A stretch of DNA of 64,000 nt from Nitrospira lenta (GCA_945865525.1 CAMBDY010000011.1:1-64000), one strand, 5' to 3'. Counted from the stretch's first letter, positions 28,617-37,400 are shown. The notes: generated from the sequence alone by a model not told the origin. Translations and numbers: made by a program.

Positions 28617-29057
28617 TTAGAGGAGGTTGAGGATTTTGGACATGTTCTGCTCGTACCGCTCTTCGGATCTGGCGAGGTAGCGACGCCATTCGCTGGGATT
28701 CCAGATCTCCATGCGATGGTACAAGCCGACAAGAATGATTTCCTGATCTTCATCCAACGGAATAAGTTTTCTGAGGCGGCTGGGAATTAAGATACGTCCG
28801 GCTTTGTCGAGCTCTGAGGTGCTGGCTTCCGAGACGATGTGGTGCATGAATAAACGGCTTTGGTCTTCATCGAGTGTGGCTTTCGTCCGTTCGAGGACTT
28901 TCTCCCACTCTCTCATCGAGTAGATGAGGGTCGATTCTTCTGGGCCTTTGAGAAAGACGACGGCCTGTCCATCAGACTCAACCTGCTCACGGATAGGAGA
29001 GGGGACGATAAACCGTCCCTTTTCATCCACTTTGCAGAGATACTCACCAGCAAACAT
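28617..29057 (-). CDS. mraZ: MraZ-family DNA-binding protein
   Basis: 146 residues from the ATG at 29057 (AGGA upstream). Two SpoVT/AbrB-like halves, each with the MraZ signature: VDEKGRFIVPSPIR near residue 14 and LDKAGRILIPSRLR near 88. MraZ normally opens the division and cell-wall cluster and represses it; here no mraW, ftsI or mur gene is nearby. The neighbours are an excisionase-type HTH gene (17 bases upstream) and rusA. Confidence 0.9.
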   Translation of the reverse strand: MFAGEYLCKVDEKGRFIVPSPIREQVESDGQAVVFLKGPEESTLIYSMREWEKVLERTKATLDEDQSRLFMHHIVSEASTSELDKAGRILIPSRLRKLIPLDEDQEIILVGLYHRMEIWNPSEWRRYLARSEERYEQNMSKILNLL

Positions 29058-29073
29058 CAATGGGTCCTGTTCG

Positions 29074-29271
29074 TTACGACGCCAACTGGGCTTTGGTACG
29101 ATCGCGAATCCACTGTTCCAGATCGGAACGTACGAAGCGCCATTCTTTTCCAAGTTTGAAGGCGGGAATCTGGCGACTTCGCAGATAACGATAGAGCGTG
29201 CGCGAAGTGATCTTGAGATAACGGCAGGTCTCCTCTGCCGTCATCAGCTCGCTCTTGGGCTCCTTGGCCAT
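29074..29271 (-). CDS. Excisionase-type helix-turn-helix protein
   Basis: 65 residues. The segment LMTAEETCRYLKITSRTLYRYLRSRQIPAFKLGKEWRF is a MerR-like winged HTH_17 domain, the fold of phage excisionases and of BldC-like regulators. AGG lies 8 bases before the ATG. It is the first gene of the HTH-mraZ-rusA run. A consensus-like promoter and a large palindrome lie upstream. Confidence 0.88.
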   Translation of the reverse strand: MAKEPKSELMTAEETCRYLKITSRTLYRYLRSRQIPAFKLGKEWRFVRSDLEQWIRDRTKAQLAS

Positions 29272-29329
29272 TCAAAAACCTGGTTCGATAGAGATACATA
29301 TGCCTCACGAGGCTTCGGATACTGTCACC

Positions 29330-29358
29330 AAGGTAGGTAAATTCGAATAGTCTGTCAA
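29330..29358 (-). promoter_or_regulatory. Promoter of the HTH-mraZ-rusA run
   Basis: A perfect TTGACA, 17-base spacer and a weak TACCTT on the minus strand, with a leader of about 50 bases. Confidence 0.5.
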
Positions 29359-29379
29359 GTGAAAATACATGACAGTGCC

Positions 29380-29400
29380 TGCCACTGGCTGCCAGTGGCA
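29380..29400. promoter_or_regulatory. 21-bp perfect palindrome upstream of the HTH promoter
   Basis: TGCCACTGGC, a single T, then the exact mirrored arm. It lies 22 bases upstream of the -35 and is a likely dimer-binding site, perhaps for the adjacent HTH protein or MraZ. Confidence 0.6.
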
Positions 29401-29795
29401 TCCGGAACTAGCAGGCTACTGAAAAGGTCCACCAGCGGGTAAAATGACGAGCACAGTCCTATAGCTCAAACATTCCACCGAGAAGAAAAACTAGAGAGCC
29501 TAGTGGCACCAGCCGATGAATTGATCCTTGGTGCATGTACGCAACCTCACGGGAGTTGCTTTCCTCAACGTTGTGCTGTTTTTCTTCCAAGCGAATAGGC
29601 CCAGCCAGTCAAGGTTGTTGCTCCATAAATGGTTATGATATACGAAGGCGGCAGGTTGAGGCGTGAGCGATACGCCACGAGCTGGAAAGGCGAGAAGCGC
29701 AAGGCTCAGTTTCGCGTATGTCACCTTTCCCTCCAGGCTCGCGTGTTGCGCTCGTCTATGTTGCTGAGCAGGGTAGGGTAGGGACCGAGAAGCAG
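29401..29795. other. Largely non-coding gap with a repeat fragment
   Basis: The only plausible gene is the 74-residue frame listed separately. GCAGGCTACTGAAAAGG at 29411 resembles the GGGCTGCTGAAAATAG start of the element in the thiC-thi4 gap, suggesting a partial dispersed repeat. No promoter for the ABC ATPase is obvious. Confidence 0.4.
29500..29724 (-). CDS. Possible small protein, doubtful
   Basis: A 74-residue frame starting at GTG with GGAGGG 5 bases upstream, which is a good ribosome site. The start (TYAKLSLALLAFPARG) is weakly signal-like, but the remainder has no recognisable motif, and its 3' end runs into unstructured intergenic sequence. It may be chance or the remnant of a secreted protein. 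Confidence 0.28.
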   Translation of the reverse strand: MTYAKLSLALLAFPARGVSLTPQPAAFVYHNHLWSNNLDWLGLFAWKKNSTTLRKATPVRLRTCTKDQFIGWCH

Positions 29796-30500
29796 ATGAC
29801 CATGGTGACATTCAAACAAGTGTCAAAAGTGTATAAGCGGGGTGGCGACATTATTACCGGACTCGATCGGGTCACGGTCGAAGTGGCGGAAGGAGACTTC
29901 TGCGCGTTCATCGGTCCCAGCGGCTGTGGGAAGAGTACCCTGCTCAACCTGGTTGCAGGATTGGATCTGCCGACTTCGGGAGAGCTCTTTCTTGAAGGCC
30001 GATCGACTAGCCGATTTACGAGCGATGACTGGACGGGAATCAGGCGGGACAAGATTGGCATCATCTTCCAGGCCTTTCATTTGATTCCAGGCCTGACGGC
30101 GGCGGAGAATGTTGCGTTTCCCCTATTGTTGCGTGGGGAACGAGGCGCATCAGTTCAAACCCGCGTCGAGGAGGTGCTGGAGTTGGTCTCGATGACGGCG
30201 CGCCGCCACCATCGCCCCAGTGAACTCTCGGGCGGGGAACAGCAGCGGGTGGCGATGGCACGCGCGATTGTGCATCGGCCACAGATCATTCTGGCGGACG
30301 AGCCGACCGGAAATTTGGATTCCCAGCATGGGGCGGAGATCATCCTCCTTCTCCGGTCGTTGGTGCAGCACTTTTGCCAAACGGTCCTATTAGTCACCCA
30401 CAGTGTCGCTGCGGCGGAGGCGGCCGATTATGTCTGGGCCATGAAGGATGGGCAGCTCGTGACGAAAACGTCGCAGCAGCCCCTCACAGTAGGAGGGTGA
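29796..30500 (+). CDS. LolD-type ABC ATPase
   Basis: 234 residues. Walker [10 protein letters not shown] near residue 40, Q-loop [10 protein letters not shown], signature LSGGEQQR, Walker [13 protein letters not shown] and switch THS. A second ATG two codons downstream is an alternative start. It belongs to the group that powers FtsX-like permeases. The matching permease is probably the 870-residue protein at 31.9 kb, from which it is now separated by pyrD, whose start overlaps this gene's stop (TGATG). Confidence 0.9.
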   Translation: MTMVTFKQVSKVYKRGGDIITGLDRVTVEVAEGDFCAFIGPSGCGKSTLLNLVAGLDLPTSGELFLEGRSTSRFTSDDWTGIRRDKIGIIFQAFHLIPGLTAAENVAFPLLLRGERGASVQTRVEEVLELVSMTARRHHRPSELSGGEQQRVAMARAIVHRPQIILADEPTGNLDSQHGAEIILLLRSLVQHFCQTVLLVTHSVAAAEAADYVWAMKDGQLVTKTSQQPLTVGG

Positions 30501-31426
30501 TGGATCTTTCGATTACGATTGCCGGCGTCCGATTCCCCAGTTGCATCATGAATGCATCTGGCGCCCTTTGCGTCACACGTGAGGAGCTGTTGGCTTTGGG
30601 GCGATCCCATATCGGAGCCATCGTTACGAAGTCGATGACAGTTGAGCCGCGCGACGGCAATCCTGAGCCACGGTATTATGGATTTCCCGGCGGCTCCATC
30701 AACTCCATGGGTCTGCCCAACCTTGGATACAAGGCCTACGCTGCACTCATTCCTGAGTTGAAGGCGATGGGAAATCCTGTCATTGCCAGTGTGGCGGGTC
30801 TTTGTGAAGACGATTTTCTCACGATCGCAGCCACGATTAATGCGGCGAAGCCGGACTTGATCGAGGTCAATCTCTCCTGTCCTAACATTCCCGGCAAGCC
30901 GCAGATCGGTTATGACGCAGAAGCCTCTGAGCGACTGTTGAAGCGGGTTCGCAAGGTGATCACGGTCCCAATGGGGGTCAAGCTACCTCCCTACTTCGAT
31001 CCGGCCCATCACACAATCATGGGCGATGTGATCGGCCGTTGCGGGGTCGATTTTCTGAATCTGATCAACTCGGTCGGTAATGGGCTTGTGGTCGATCCGG
31101 ATCGTGAAGAGGCCGTCATCAAGCCAAAGGGTGGGTTCGGCGGATTGGGTGGCACGATCATCAAGCCAGTCGCATTGGCCAATGTGCGGGCCTTTTGGAA
31201 GATCTTCGAAGGACGCATCCCAATTATTGGGACCGGTGGCGTGGTCAATGGCGTGGATGCCTTCGAGCATGTGCTCTGTGGTGCGTCGGCCGTGCAGATC
31301 GGGACGGTCCTAGTCGAAGAAGGACTTGGTGTGTTCGCCCGGTTGGAAGGAGAGCTGGTGGCCCAGCTCCGCAAGAAGGGCTATACGAAGCTGGAGGACT
31401 TCCGGGGCAAGCTGAAGGAATTGTAG
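30500..31426 (+). CDS. pyrD: Dihydroorotate dehydrogenase, class 1A
   Basis: 308 residues from the ATG with GGAGG directly upstream. It oxidises dihydroorotate to orotate in pyrimidine synthesis. Family marks along the whole length match the Lactococcus class 1A enzyme: MNASGALC, SINSMGLPNLG, VNLSCPNIPGKP with the class 1 catalytic cysteine (Cys127), KLPPYFD, GFGGLGG and the ending DFRGKLKEL. Class 1A enzymes are soluble and use fumarate as acceptor. No pyrK gene adjoins, which argues against class 1B. Confidence 0.95.
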   Translation: MDLSITIAGVRFPSCIMNASGALCVTREELLALGRSHIGAIVTKSMTVEPRDGNPEPRYYGFPGGSINSMGLPNLGYKAYAALIPELKAMGNPVIASVAGLCEDDFLTIAATINAAKPDLIEVNLSCPNIPGKPQIGYDAEASERLLKRVRKVITVPMGVKLPPYFDPAHHTIMGDVIGRCGVDFLNLINSVGNGLVVDPDREEAVIKPKGGFGGLGGTIIKPVALANVRAFWKIFEGRIPIIGTGGVVNGVDAFEHVLCGASAVQIGTVLVEEGLGVFARLEGELVAQLRKKGYTKLEDFRGKLKEL

Positions 31427-31498
31427 GGCTACTTGTTTCGAATGTCTTGCCCAGGAGGCTCAGCTGCAGCGCAGTTGCGCTACGTTCTTCACGTTTAA

Positions 31499-31702
31499 TC
31501 ATCGTATCAAGTTGAATCGGTGTGCTTCGACCGCGCGCCCGCTGATTTCGAGCACTTCCGCAATCTTACGGTTCGTCTGCCCACTCGCCACGAGACAGAG
31601 AATGTCACGCTGCCGTGGGATAGGAGGTCGGTATCCCTTTCCTCTTGAAGAGGATGGATTTTGTGGGTCAGGGCAGTTTTCAGCCTCATCATAAATCTCT
31701 TT
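31499..31702 (-). pseudogene. Remnant of a LuxR-type helix-turn-helix gene
   Basis: Reading the minus strand, 68 codons end with PPIPRQRDILCLVASGQTNR and then KIAEVLEISGRAVEAHR, a clear GerE/LuxR HTH. The frame has no ATG, GTG or TTG and is closed by TGA at 31703-31705, so the receiver or sensor half is missing. It looks like the 3' remnant of a response-regulator gene. Confidence 0.72.
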
Positions 31703-31854
31703 TCATCAACTCACGTAAGTCTAGTAAGGGTATGTATCGCTGTAAACGAAACGACTCATTTGTGTAGAACCCTGCGACCGTTCTATGTATTGTCATTTGT
31801 CCTCGCTCCTTGTCTGCCATGATTCGGGCGGTTGATCGCGTGTTTAGGCCCTAG

Positions 31855-34467
31855 ATGATTACACCATTCGCACTCCATATCGCTTTGATCCGCGCCCATA
31901 TAAGCCAGAGGCCATTTCGCACCCTGCTGAGCATTGCCGGGGTGGCCTTGGGGGTGTTGGCCTCGGTCGCCATCGGGACGGCGAACGTACAGGTCCTACG
32001 GTCCTTTGAGCAAACGGTTACAACGGTCGCCGGCTCTGCTTCACTGGAGATCGCTAGTCATGATCTCGGAGTGGATGAATCAGTCATGAGGTTAATCCGT
32101 GGGGTTGCGGGCGTGGTGAGCGCAGCTCCGGTCATTGAAGACGCGGTTGTGCTGACCCAGGGCGTGCAGCGAGGGCAGGCGCTTCAGATCGTGGGGTTGG
32201 ATCTCCTCGCGGAGGCCGGGACCAGTGGATTTCAGATCCAGTCTGATGCAGAAGAGGCGTTGGAGAGCTTGTTAGCTCCAGACTCGCTCTATCTTGGCCG
32301 CCAAGTTGCAGCCGATTTGAACCTGGGAGTCGGGAGTCTCGTCGAGGTGACGGTGGGAGGGCGTCTCGTGCAGCTGCAAGTTGCTGGGCTCCTTCACAAC
32401 GGCGAGTCTCGTTCGTTTCTTTGGGATCGGCTGGCCGTCATGGATATTGCAGCGGCGCAGCTGCTGTTCCACTCAGTCGGGAGGCTGGATCGGATCGAGC
32501 TGGTGACGCAGCCTGGTCGATCGCTCGATGAGATTACAGCTTTGGTGAGGGCTGTGCTCCCACCCCAGCTGGTCGTGCAACGGCCGGCGCAACGGACGAA
32601 GCAGGTTGAAAATATGGTGTGGGCCTTCCAACTCAATCTGATGGTCTTGAGCTGGATCGGGCTACTCGTCGGGATTTTTTTGATCTACAACACAATGGCC
32701 TTTACCGTAGCGCAGCGGAGGTGCGAGATCGGTATCTATCGTGCGTTCGGTATGACGGCGCGGCGCGTCGCAGGTCAGTTCCTCTTAGAGGCTGGGCTGC
32801 TCGGTCTTCTGGGGGGGCTGCTGGGAGGGCTTGGGGGGATCTGGTTGAGCAGAGGCCTGGTATCGCTGCTGAGCCGGACAATTTCAGATCTTTACGCACC
32901 GGTGACGTCAGGTGGGTCGATCCTGTCGTTTGATCTGGTAACCTTCTTGGTCGTGGCGAAGGGACTGTTGCTCGGGACCCTGGTTTCGATGGTGGGGGCT
33001 TTGGGTCCCAGCCTGGAGGCAGGCAGGACCGTGACGGTTCGTGCGTTGGCGCCAGGAGATTATGAAATTACGAATCAGCTGAGGGCCGGTTTCTTCTTGT
33101 GGATCAGCCTTACATTATTGTTGGTGGCAGGCCTTTGTTCCCTGATGGGGCCGGTCGGTGGCCTGCCGCTCTTCGGTTATCTCGCGGCAGCCTGTCTTCT
33201 GGGATCCCTCTCCTGTCTCGCGCCAATTTGCATCCAAGCGTTGGGGTGGCGCCCCCGCCGAGAGAGTCGGGCGATGGTGTTGGGAGGAAGCCTCAGGCTC
33301 ATTGCGGCCGACCAGGCTGCGCGCCATCCTGGCAGGAATGCGGTGACGGTATCGGCTTTGATGGTGAGCCTGTCGATTATGATTGGCGTGGCCGTTATGG
33401 TTCGCAGTTTTCGAGACACGGTCGAGGTCTGGGTGAATGAGACTGTGATGGCAGATCTCATCGTGGCTCCCCAATTCTGGCTCCAGGGAAAGCAGGCAGG
33501 GCAGGCGTCACGTTCCCTCCCTGGAACTTGGTTGGCGACCCTATCAGCAATCGAGGGAGTTGCTGCCGTCGATACCTACCGGGAGGTGCATGTGGAGGTT
33601 GAGGGCCAGAGGGTCTCGTTGGTCTCGCGCGATCTTCTCCTTCATGCGGAACGTAGCCGCTATCTGATGATCCATGGAGAGTCGACGCCCGTCCTCTTGA
33701 GAGCAGCTGAGACAGGAGGTGTTCTTCTGTCGGAAGTGTTGGCAGCTCGATTGGGGCTGCACGAGGGAAGCCAAGTTTCGGTTATAGCGCAGACTGGGCC
33801 GGTGATTCTTCCCGTCGAGGGAATCTTTTACGATTACGCGACCGATGGGGGAAAGATGGTGATGGATCGAACCTGGTATCAACGCCATTGGCAAGATGAC
33901 CGAGTGACGGTGTTCCCCCTCTATTTGGCTGCCGGGGCTGATACCAAACAAGTCAGGCAATCGATCGTGACGCAGGTGGTAGGATTGGACGGAGTGACGG
34001 TTCCGCCCTTGGTGATCAGAAACCATGAGCTCCGGAAAGAGATTCTTGTAATCTTCGACCGAACCTTCGTCCTGACCTATGTTCTAGAGATCATTGCCGT
34101 GTTGGTGGCGGTGCTAGGGATTGTGAACACATTAGTGACGGCCGTGTTGGAACGGCGCCGTGAGTTCGCAACCTTGCAGGCGATCGGCGCCAGTACGAGA
34201 CAAGTCGAGCGGTTGGTCTTGTGGGAAGCGGCCTACCTCGGGCTCATCGGGGCGGTGTTGGGTGTCGTGGGGGGGCTGCTACTGGCTCTGCTGCTTATCC
34301 AGGTGATTAACAAGCAGTCGTTCGGCTGGACGATTCAGATGACGGTTCCCGGCGGAGCCATTTTACAGGCCATCGTACTCGCACTCACTGCTGCCCTGGT
34401 GGCAGGCTATTGGCCAGCTCGCTGGGCTTCGAGGCAGTCACTAGTGGATGGATTGAGAGAGGAGTAG
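31855..34467 (+). CDS. Large FtsX-like ABC permease
   Basis: 870 residues with two FtsX/MacB-like modules: an N-terminal helix (LLSIAGVALGVLASVAIGTA), a periplasmic domain, a helix cluster near residues 255-400, a middle hydrophobic pair near 410-455, then a second start helix (NAVTVSALMVSLSIMIGVAV), second periplasmic domain and C-terminal helices. This double form resembles YbbP-type permeases. It probably partners with the ATPase at 29.8 kb. No strong ribosome site. Substrate unknown; lipoprotein or lipid extraction is the usual role. Confidence 0.87.
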   Translation: MITPFALHIALIRAHISQRPFRTLLSIAGVALGVLASVAIGTANVQVLRSFEQTVTTVAGSASLEIASHDLGVDESVMRLIRGVAGVVSAAPVIEDAVVLTQGVQRGQALQIVGLDLLAEAGTSGFQIQSDAEEALESLLAPDSLYLGRQVAADLNLGVGSLVEVTVGGRLVQLQVAGLLHNGESRSFLWDRLAVMDIAAAQLLFHSVGRLDRIELVTQPGRSLDEITALVRAVLPPQLVVQRPAQRTKQVENMVWAFQLNLMVLSWIGLLVGIFLIYNTMAFTVAQRRCEIGIYRAFGMTARRVAGQFLLEAGLLGLLGGLLGGLGGIWLSRGLVSLLSRTISDLYAPVTSGGSILSFDLVTFLVVAKGLLLGTLVSMVGALGPSLEAGRTVTVRALAPGDYEITNQLRAGFFLWISLTLLLVAGLCSLMGPVGGLPLFGYLAAACLLGSLSCLAPICIQALGWRPRRESRAMVLGGSLRLIAADQAARHPGRNAVTVSALMVSLSIMIGVAVMVRSFRDTVEVWVNETVMADLIVAPQFWLQGKQAGQASRSLPGTWLATLSAIEGVAAVDTYREVHVEVEGQRVSLVSRDLLLHAERSRYLMIHGESTPVLLRAAETGGVLLSEVLAARLGLHEGSQVSVIAQTGPVILPVEGIFYDYATDGGKMVMDRTWYQRHWQDDRVTVFPLYLAAGADTKQVRQSIVTQVVGLDGVTVPPLVIRNHELRKEILVIFDRTFVLTYVLEIIAVLVAVLGIVNTLVTAVLERRREFATLQAIGASTRQVERLVLWEAAYLGLIGAVLGVVGGLLLALLLIQVINKQSFGWTIQMTVPGGAILQAIVLALTAALVAGYWPARWASRQSLVDGLREE

Positions 34468-34482
34468 AGAGATGGCCGCCTG

Positions 34483-35478
34483 TTAGTTCGCGACCGGCTG
34501 CTGATACTCGACCTCGATTTTGAAGCCGAGATCTTCGATCATGCTCCAGACTTCTGGAGCGGGAGTGCCTGGAGTCGTGAGGTAGCCGTTTACAAAGATG
34601 GAGTCGGCTGGATAGAGGGCCAAGGGCTGGAGGCTTCGTAGATTATGCTCGCGGCCACCGGCCACCCGAAGTTCAGTGCGTGGGTGCAGGAAGCGGAAGA
34701 GGCAGAGCACTTTCAAGCAGCGCTGTGGCGTCAAATTGTCACAGTTCTCTAGGGGCGTGCCAGCGGCCGGATGGAGCATATTGAGTGGAATCGAATCCGG
34801 CTTCACGTCGATGAGGGCCATGGCCAGATCGATGAGGTCCTCGTCATTTTCTCCCATACCCACGATCCCGCCTGAGCAGATTTCCAATCCTGCCGCTCGC
34901 GCGTTTTGAATGGTGTTGAGCCGGTCTTGGAACGTGTGCGTGCTGCAGATAGCGGCGTGAAAGGCCTCGCTTGTATTCAAGTTGTGGTTTACCCGATCGA
35001 CGCCCGCCGCTTTCAGTCGTTTGGCCTGTCCTTCGTTCATGAGGCCTAAGGAGCAGCAAATCTGAATGGGAATCTCCTGTTTGATCAAGCGAACAGCTCC
35101 TGCGATTTCGTCGATTTCCCGATCCAGAGGACTCCGGCCACTAATGACGATGCAATAGCGTTGGGCCTTCGAGGCGGCCGCTTGTCTAGCTCCGTCGATC
35201 ATCTGCTGTTGGGGTAGGAGGTTGTAGCGCTCAATGGGGGCAGTGGAGATCGCCGATTGTGAGCAGTAGTGACAATCTTCTTGGCAGGCTCCGCTCTTGG
35301 CGTTTTGTAACATCTGGAGGCGCACGGTCTTACCAAAGTAGTGGAAGCGAACGGTAAAGGCGGCTTGGAGGAGTTCCAACAATCGCTCATCGGGAGCGTC
35401 GAGTACCGTTTGGCATTCGCTTTTGGTCAGCGTTTCATCACGCAAGGCTTTGGCAGCGAAATCCTGATAATCGACCAT
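34483..35478 (-). CDS. bioB: Biotin synthase
   Basis: 331 residues from the ATG with GGAG 6 bases upstream. A radical SAM enzyme that inserts sulfur into dethiobiotin. The cluster motif GACQEDCHYCSQ (CxxxCxxC) is near residue 60. Other blocks are CSLGLMNEGQAKRLKAAGVDRVNHNLNT and GIVGMGE. It lies 83 bases downstream of lapB on the same strand. No other bio gene is in the window. Confidence 0.97.
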   Translation of the reverse strand: MVDYQDFAAKALRDETLTKSECQTVLDAPDERLLELLQAAFTVRFHYFGKTVRLQMLQNAKSGACQEDCHYCSQSAISTAPIERYNLLPQQQMIDGARQAAASKAQRYCIVISGRSPLDREIDEIAGAVRLIKQEIPIQICCSLGLMNEGQAKRLKAAGVDRVNHNLNTSEAFHAAICSTHTFQDRLNTIQNARAAGLEICSGGIVGMGENDEDLIDLAMALIDVKPDSIPLNMLHPAAGTPLENCDNLTPQRCLKVLCLFRFLHPRTELRVAGGREHNLRSLQPLALYPADSIFVNGYLTTPGTPAPEVWSMIEDLGFKIEVEYQQPVAN

Positions 35479-35561
35479 GGGACACTCCATTATCTGTCGA
35501 AGTTGAATTGATTGTGATGTGATGGCTGCGCCTCTATTAGGCCGACAGAGTGGCTGAAAAC

Positions 35562-36953
35562 CTACACGGTTTCGAAGGGAGAAGCAATGCCCTGATAGGG
35601 GACTGCAGGGGACTCGCTGTCTTGACCGGAGACCGTTTGGCCGGCATTCTTCCAGGGCAATGCTTGGAAGGTATTCCAGCTTCCGCAACGACGACAGCGC
35701 CCGGTCCATTCGGTCGATTCCTGCTGGCAGGCAGTACAGACATAGGGAACGACAACGCGTTTCTTGAAGTGGAGGGCTTTCTTGAATTCCACGACAGCCT
35801 GCGCCATGTGCTGCTTGCGCAGAAAGAGATTGGCCATGATTTTGTGGTAATCGATCAGCTGGTCTTGGACTCCTTCGACGGTTGAGAGCATGTCAAAAGC
35901 TTCATCGACCATTTCGAGCCGATAATAGAGCTTGCCCAAATAAAACTGTAGGGCCGGATTGTTTGGCTCGTGTCGAAGAGCCTCTTGGTAGACTCGGATA
36001 ATTTCGCTGGGCTCGCCCTGTTCGAGAAAGAGTTCCTCGAGTCGGTGCAGAATGATGATGCTGTGGGTCTTGGCATAGACTTTTTTGAGAATTTCGACGG
36101 CCTGCTTGGTTTTGCCTTCCTGGATGAGGATTTCGCCGATGCCGATGTAGGCAGGAAGAAAGGTCCGGTCTTTCTTGATGGCGCCACGGAAGTAGCGCCG
36201 CGCCTTGTCCGGATTGCCCCGTTCTAGCAGTTGTCGACCTACTTCATAGGTGTAGCCGGTAAGAAGCTGAGCCTCGGCCCGCCGCTCTGGTTCAGGCAGG
36301 TTGGCCTTGAGGAGCCGGTGCTGGATTTCAAGCGCGTCACTCCATTTTTCAAGCCGGACTAGAAGATCACGCTGGCGGATGAGCGCCGTCAGGTTGTCCG
36401 GTTCGATTCGAAGTATCTTGTGCAGCACCTGGAGAGCGTCTTCATACCGTTTGGCCCCTTCCAAGTCCTTTGCCATTTCCAACAGGATTTCGAAGTTGCG
36501 ATCGTCGACCCGATTGGCTTGCTGATGGAGTCGGATCGCCTCCGCAAAGTTGCCTTCTGCGCGATAAATGTTCCCCAACCAGAGCAGCGAGTCCACGCGA
36601 TTCGGGTCCATAGCCAGAGCCTTCTCGAAGAGGCCGATGGCTTCGAGGGTGCGCTTGGACATGAAGGCATGGGTGCCTTCACGATGAAACGCATCGATCT
36701 TTTCCTTGCGCCGCAACAGCCGTGCGCTGCGCCAGTTGCCGATAGCATAGGCGGTTTGCCTCATGCCCACAGCCAGGGTGACAAGCACGGCGCCAAGGGC
36801 CATGGCGAAGACCACGAGGGTGACGAGGCTTAATTGAAACTGGATGGAGGGACTGGTTTTGATCTCGACCGTCCCAGGGTTTAACTCGCGGAAATAGCTG
36901 TAGAGGAAGATGCCGAGGCAGATGAGGAAAATAGTGGTGAGCAGTCGGAGCAT
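35562..36953 (-). CDS. lapB: LapB/YciM-like TPR protein with LapA-like N-terminus
   Basis: 463 residues. Two N-terminal membrane helices (residues about 2-20 and 42-64) resemble the separate LapA protein. Seven or more TPR units fill residues 90-390. The C-terminal rubredoxin-like metal site is VCTACQQ...CRRCGSW. In enterobacteria LapB controls LPS synthesis by guiding LpxC to FtsH. Here LapA- and LapB-like parts appear in one chain. It sits at the end of the rplU...rsfS run. Confidence 0.9.
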   Translation of the reverse strand: MLRLLTTIFLICLGIFLYSYFRELNPGTVEIKTSPSIQFQLSLVTLVVFAMALGAVLVTLAVGMRQTAYAIGNWRSARLLRRKEKIDAFHREGTHAFMSKRTLEAIGLFEKALAMDPNRVDSLLWLGNIYRAEGNFAEAIRLHQQANRVDDRNFEILLEMAKDLEGAKRYEDALQVLHKILRIEPDNLTALIRQRDLLVRLEKWSDALEIQHRLLKANLPEPERRAEAQLLTGYTYEVGRQLLERGNPDKARRYFRGAIKKDRTFLPAYIGIGEILIQEGKTKQAVEILKKVYAKTHSIIILHRLEELFLEQGEPSEIIRVYQEALRHEPNNPALQFYLGKLYYRLEMVDEAFDMLSTVEGVQDQLIDYHKIMANLFLRKQHMAQAVVEFKKALHFKKRVVVPYVCTACQQESTEWTGRCRRCGSWNTFQALPWKNAGQTVSGQDSESPAVPYQGIASPFETV

Positions 36954-36974
36954 CGGGCTAGGCCCTTTTCTTCG

Positions 36975-37400
36975 TTAGCGTTTTTTTGCCGTACTTTTTT
37001 TCGCCGGGACCTTTTTGGCTGACGTTTTTTTTACCGGACTTTTTTTCGACTTCTTTTTAGGCTCTGGGGTTGACGCCTGCTCGATGACCGGCAATTGGTC
37101 TGACACGGGGATGCGTTTTGCGTCGGCCCATAATCGTTCGAGAGCGTAATGAGCACGGATATCTTGCCGAAAAATATGGGCGATGACGTCGCCGAAGTCC
37201 ATCAGGACCCATTGGGAGTTCCGTGCACCTTCGATGCTGCGCGCTTTGGATCCGGAGCGCGCGAGGACGCCGTTGACGTGATCGGCGATGGCGCTGGCCT
37301 GGCGATCCGAATCGGCAGAGCCGATGACCAGGTAATCGGCAACGGAGGTCAGAGGCGCAACCTGGAGGAGGATGACGTCGGCGGCTTTCTTGTCAAGCAT
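36975..37400 (-). CDS. rsfS: Ribosomal silencing factor RsfS
   Basis: 141 residues from the first ATG. RsfS binds L14 and blocks subunit joining in starvation. The core ADYLVIGSADSDRQASAIADHV and the block WVLMDFGDVIAHIF are diagnostic. The family's first helix lies upstream of this ATG, in the same frame (residues reading STAIAIARG), but that stretch has no ATG, GTG or TTG; an ATC at 37445 follows AAGAGGA. The true start is therefore uncertain. The C-terminal 30 residues are a lysine-rich tail (KKKSKKSPVKKTSAKK). Confidence 0.9.
   Translation of the reverse strand: MLDKKAADVILLQVAPLTSVADYLVIGSADSDRQASAIADHVNGVLARSGSKARSIEGARNSQWVLMDFGDVIAHIFRQDIRAHYALERLWADAKRIPVSDQLPVIEQASTPEPKKKSKKSPVKKTSAKKVPAKKSTAKKR

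Noticed and set aside
28055-29271. Prophage or integrated element boundary
   Set aside because: RusA and an excisionase-like HTH are suggestive, but there is no integrase, structural phage gene, tRNA attachment site or direct repeat.
36960-37080. Low-complexity A/T-rich tandem tract as a regulatory repeat
   Set aside because: It encodes the lysine-rich C-terminal tail of RsfS in frame.
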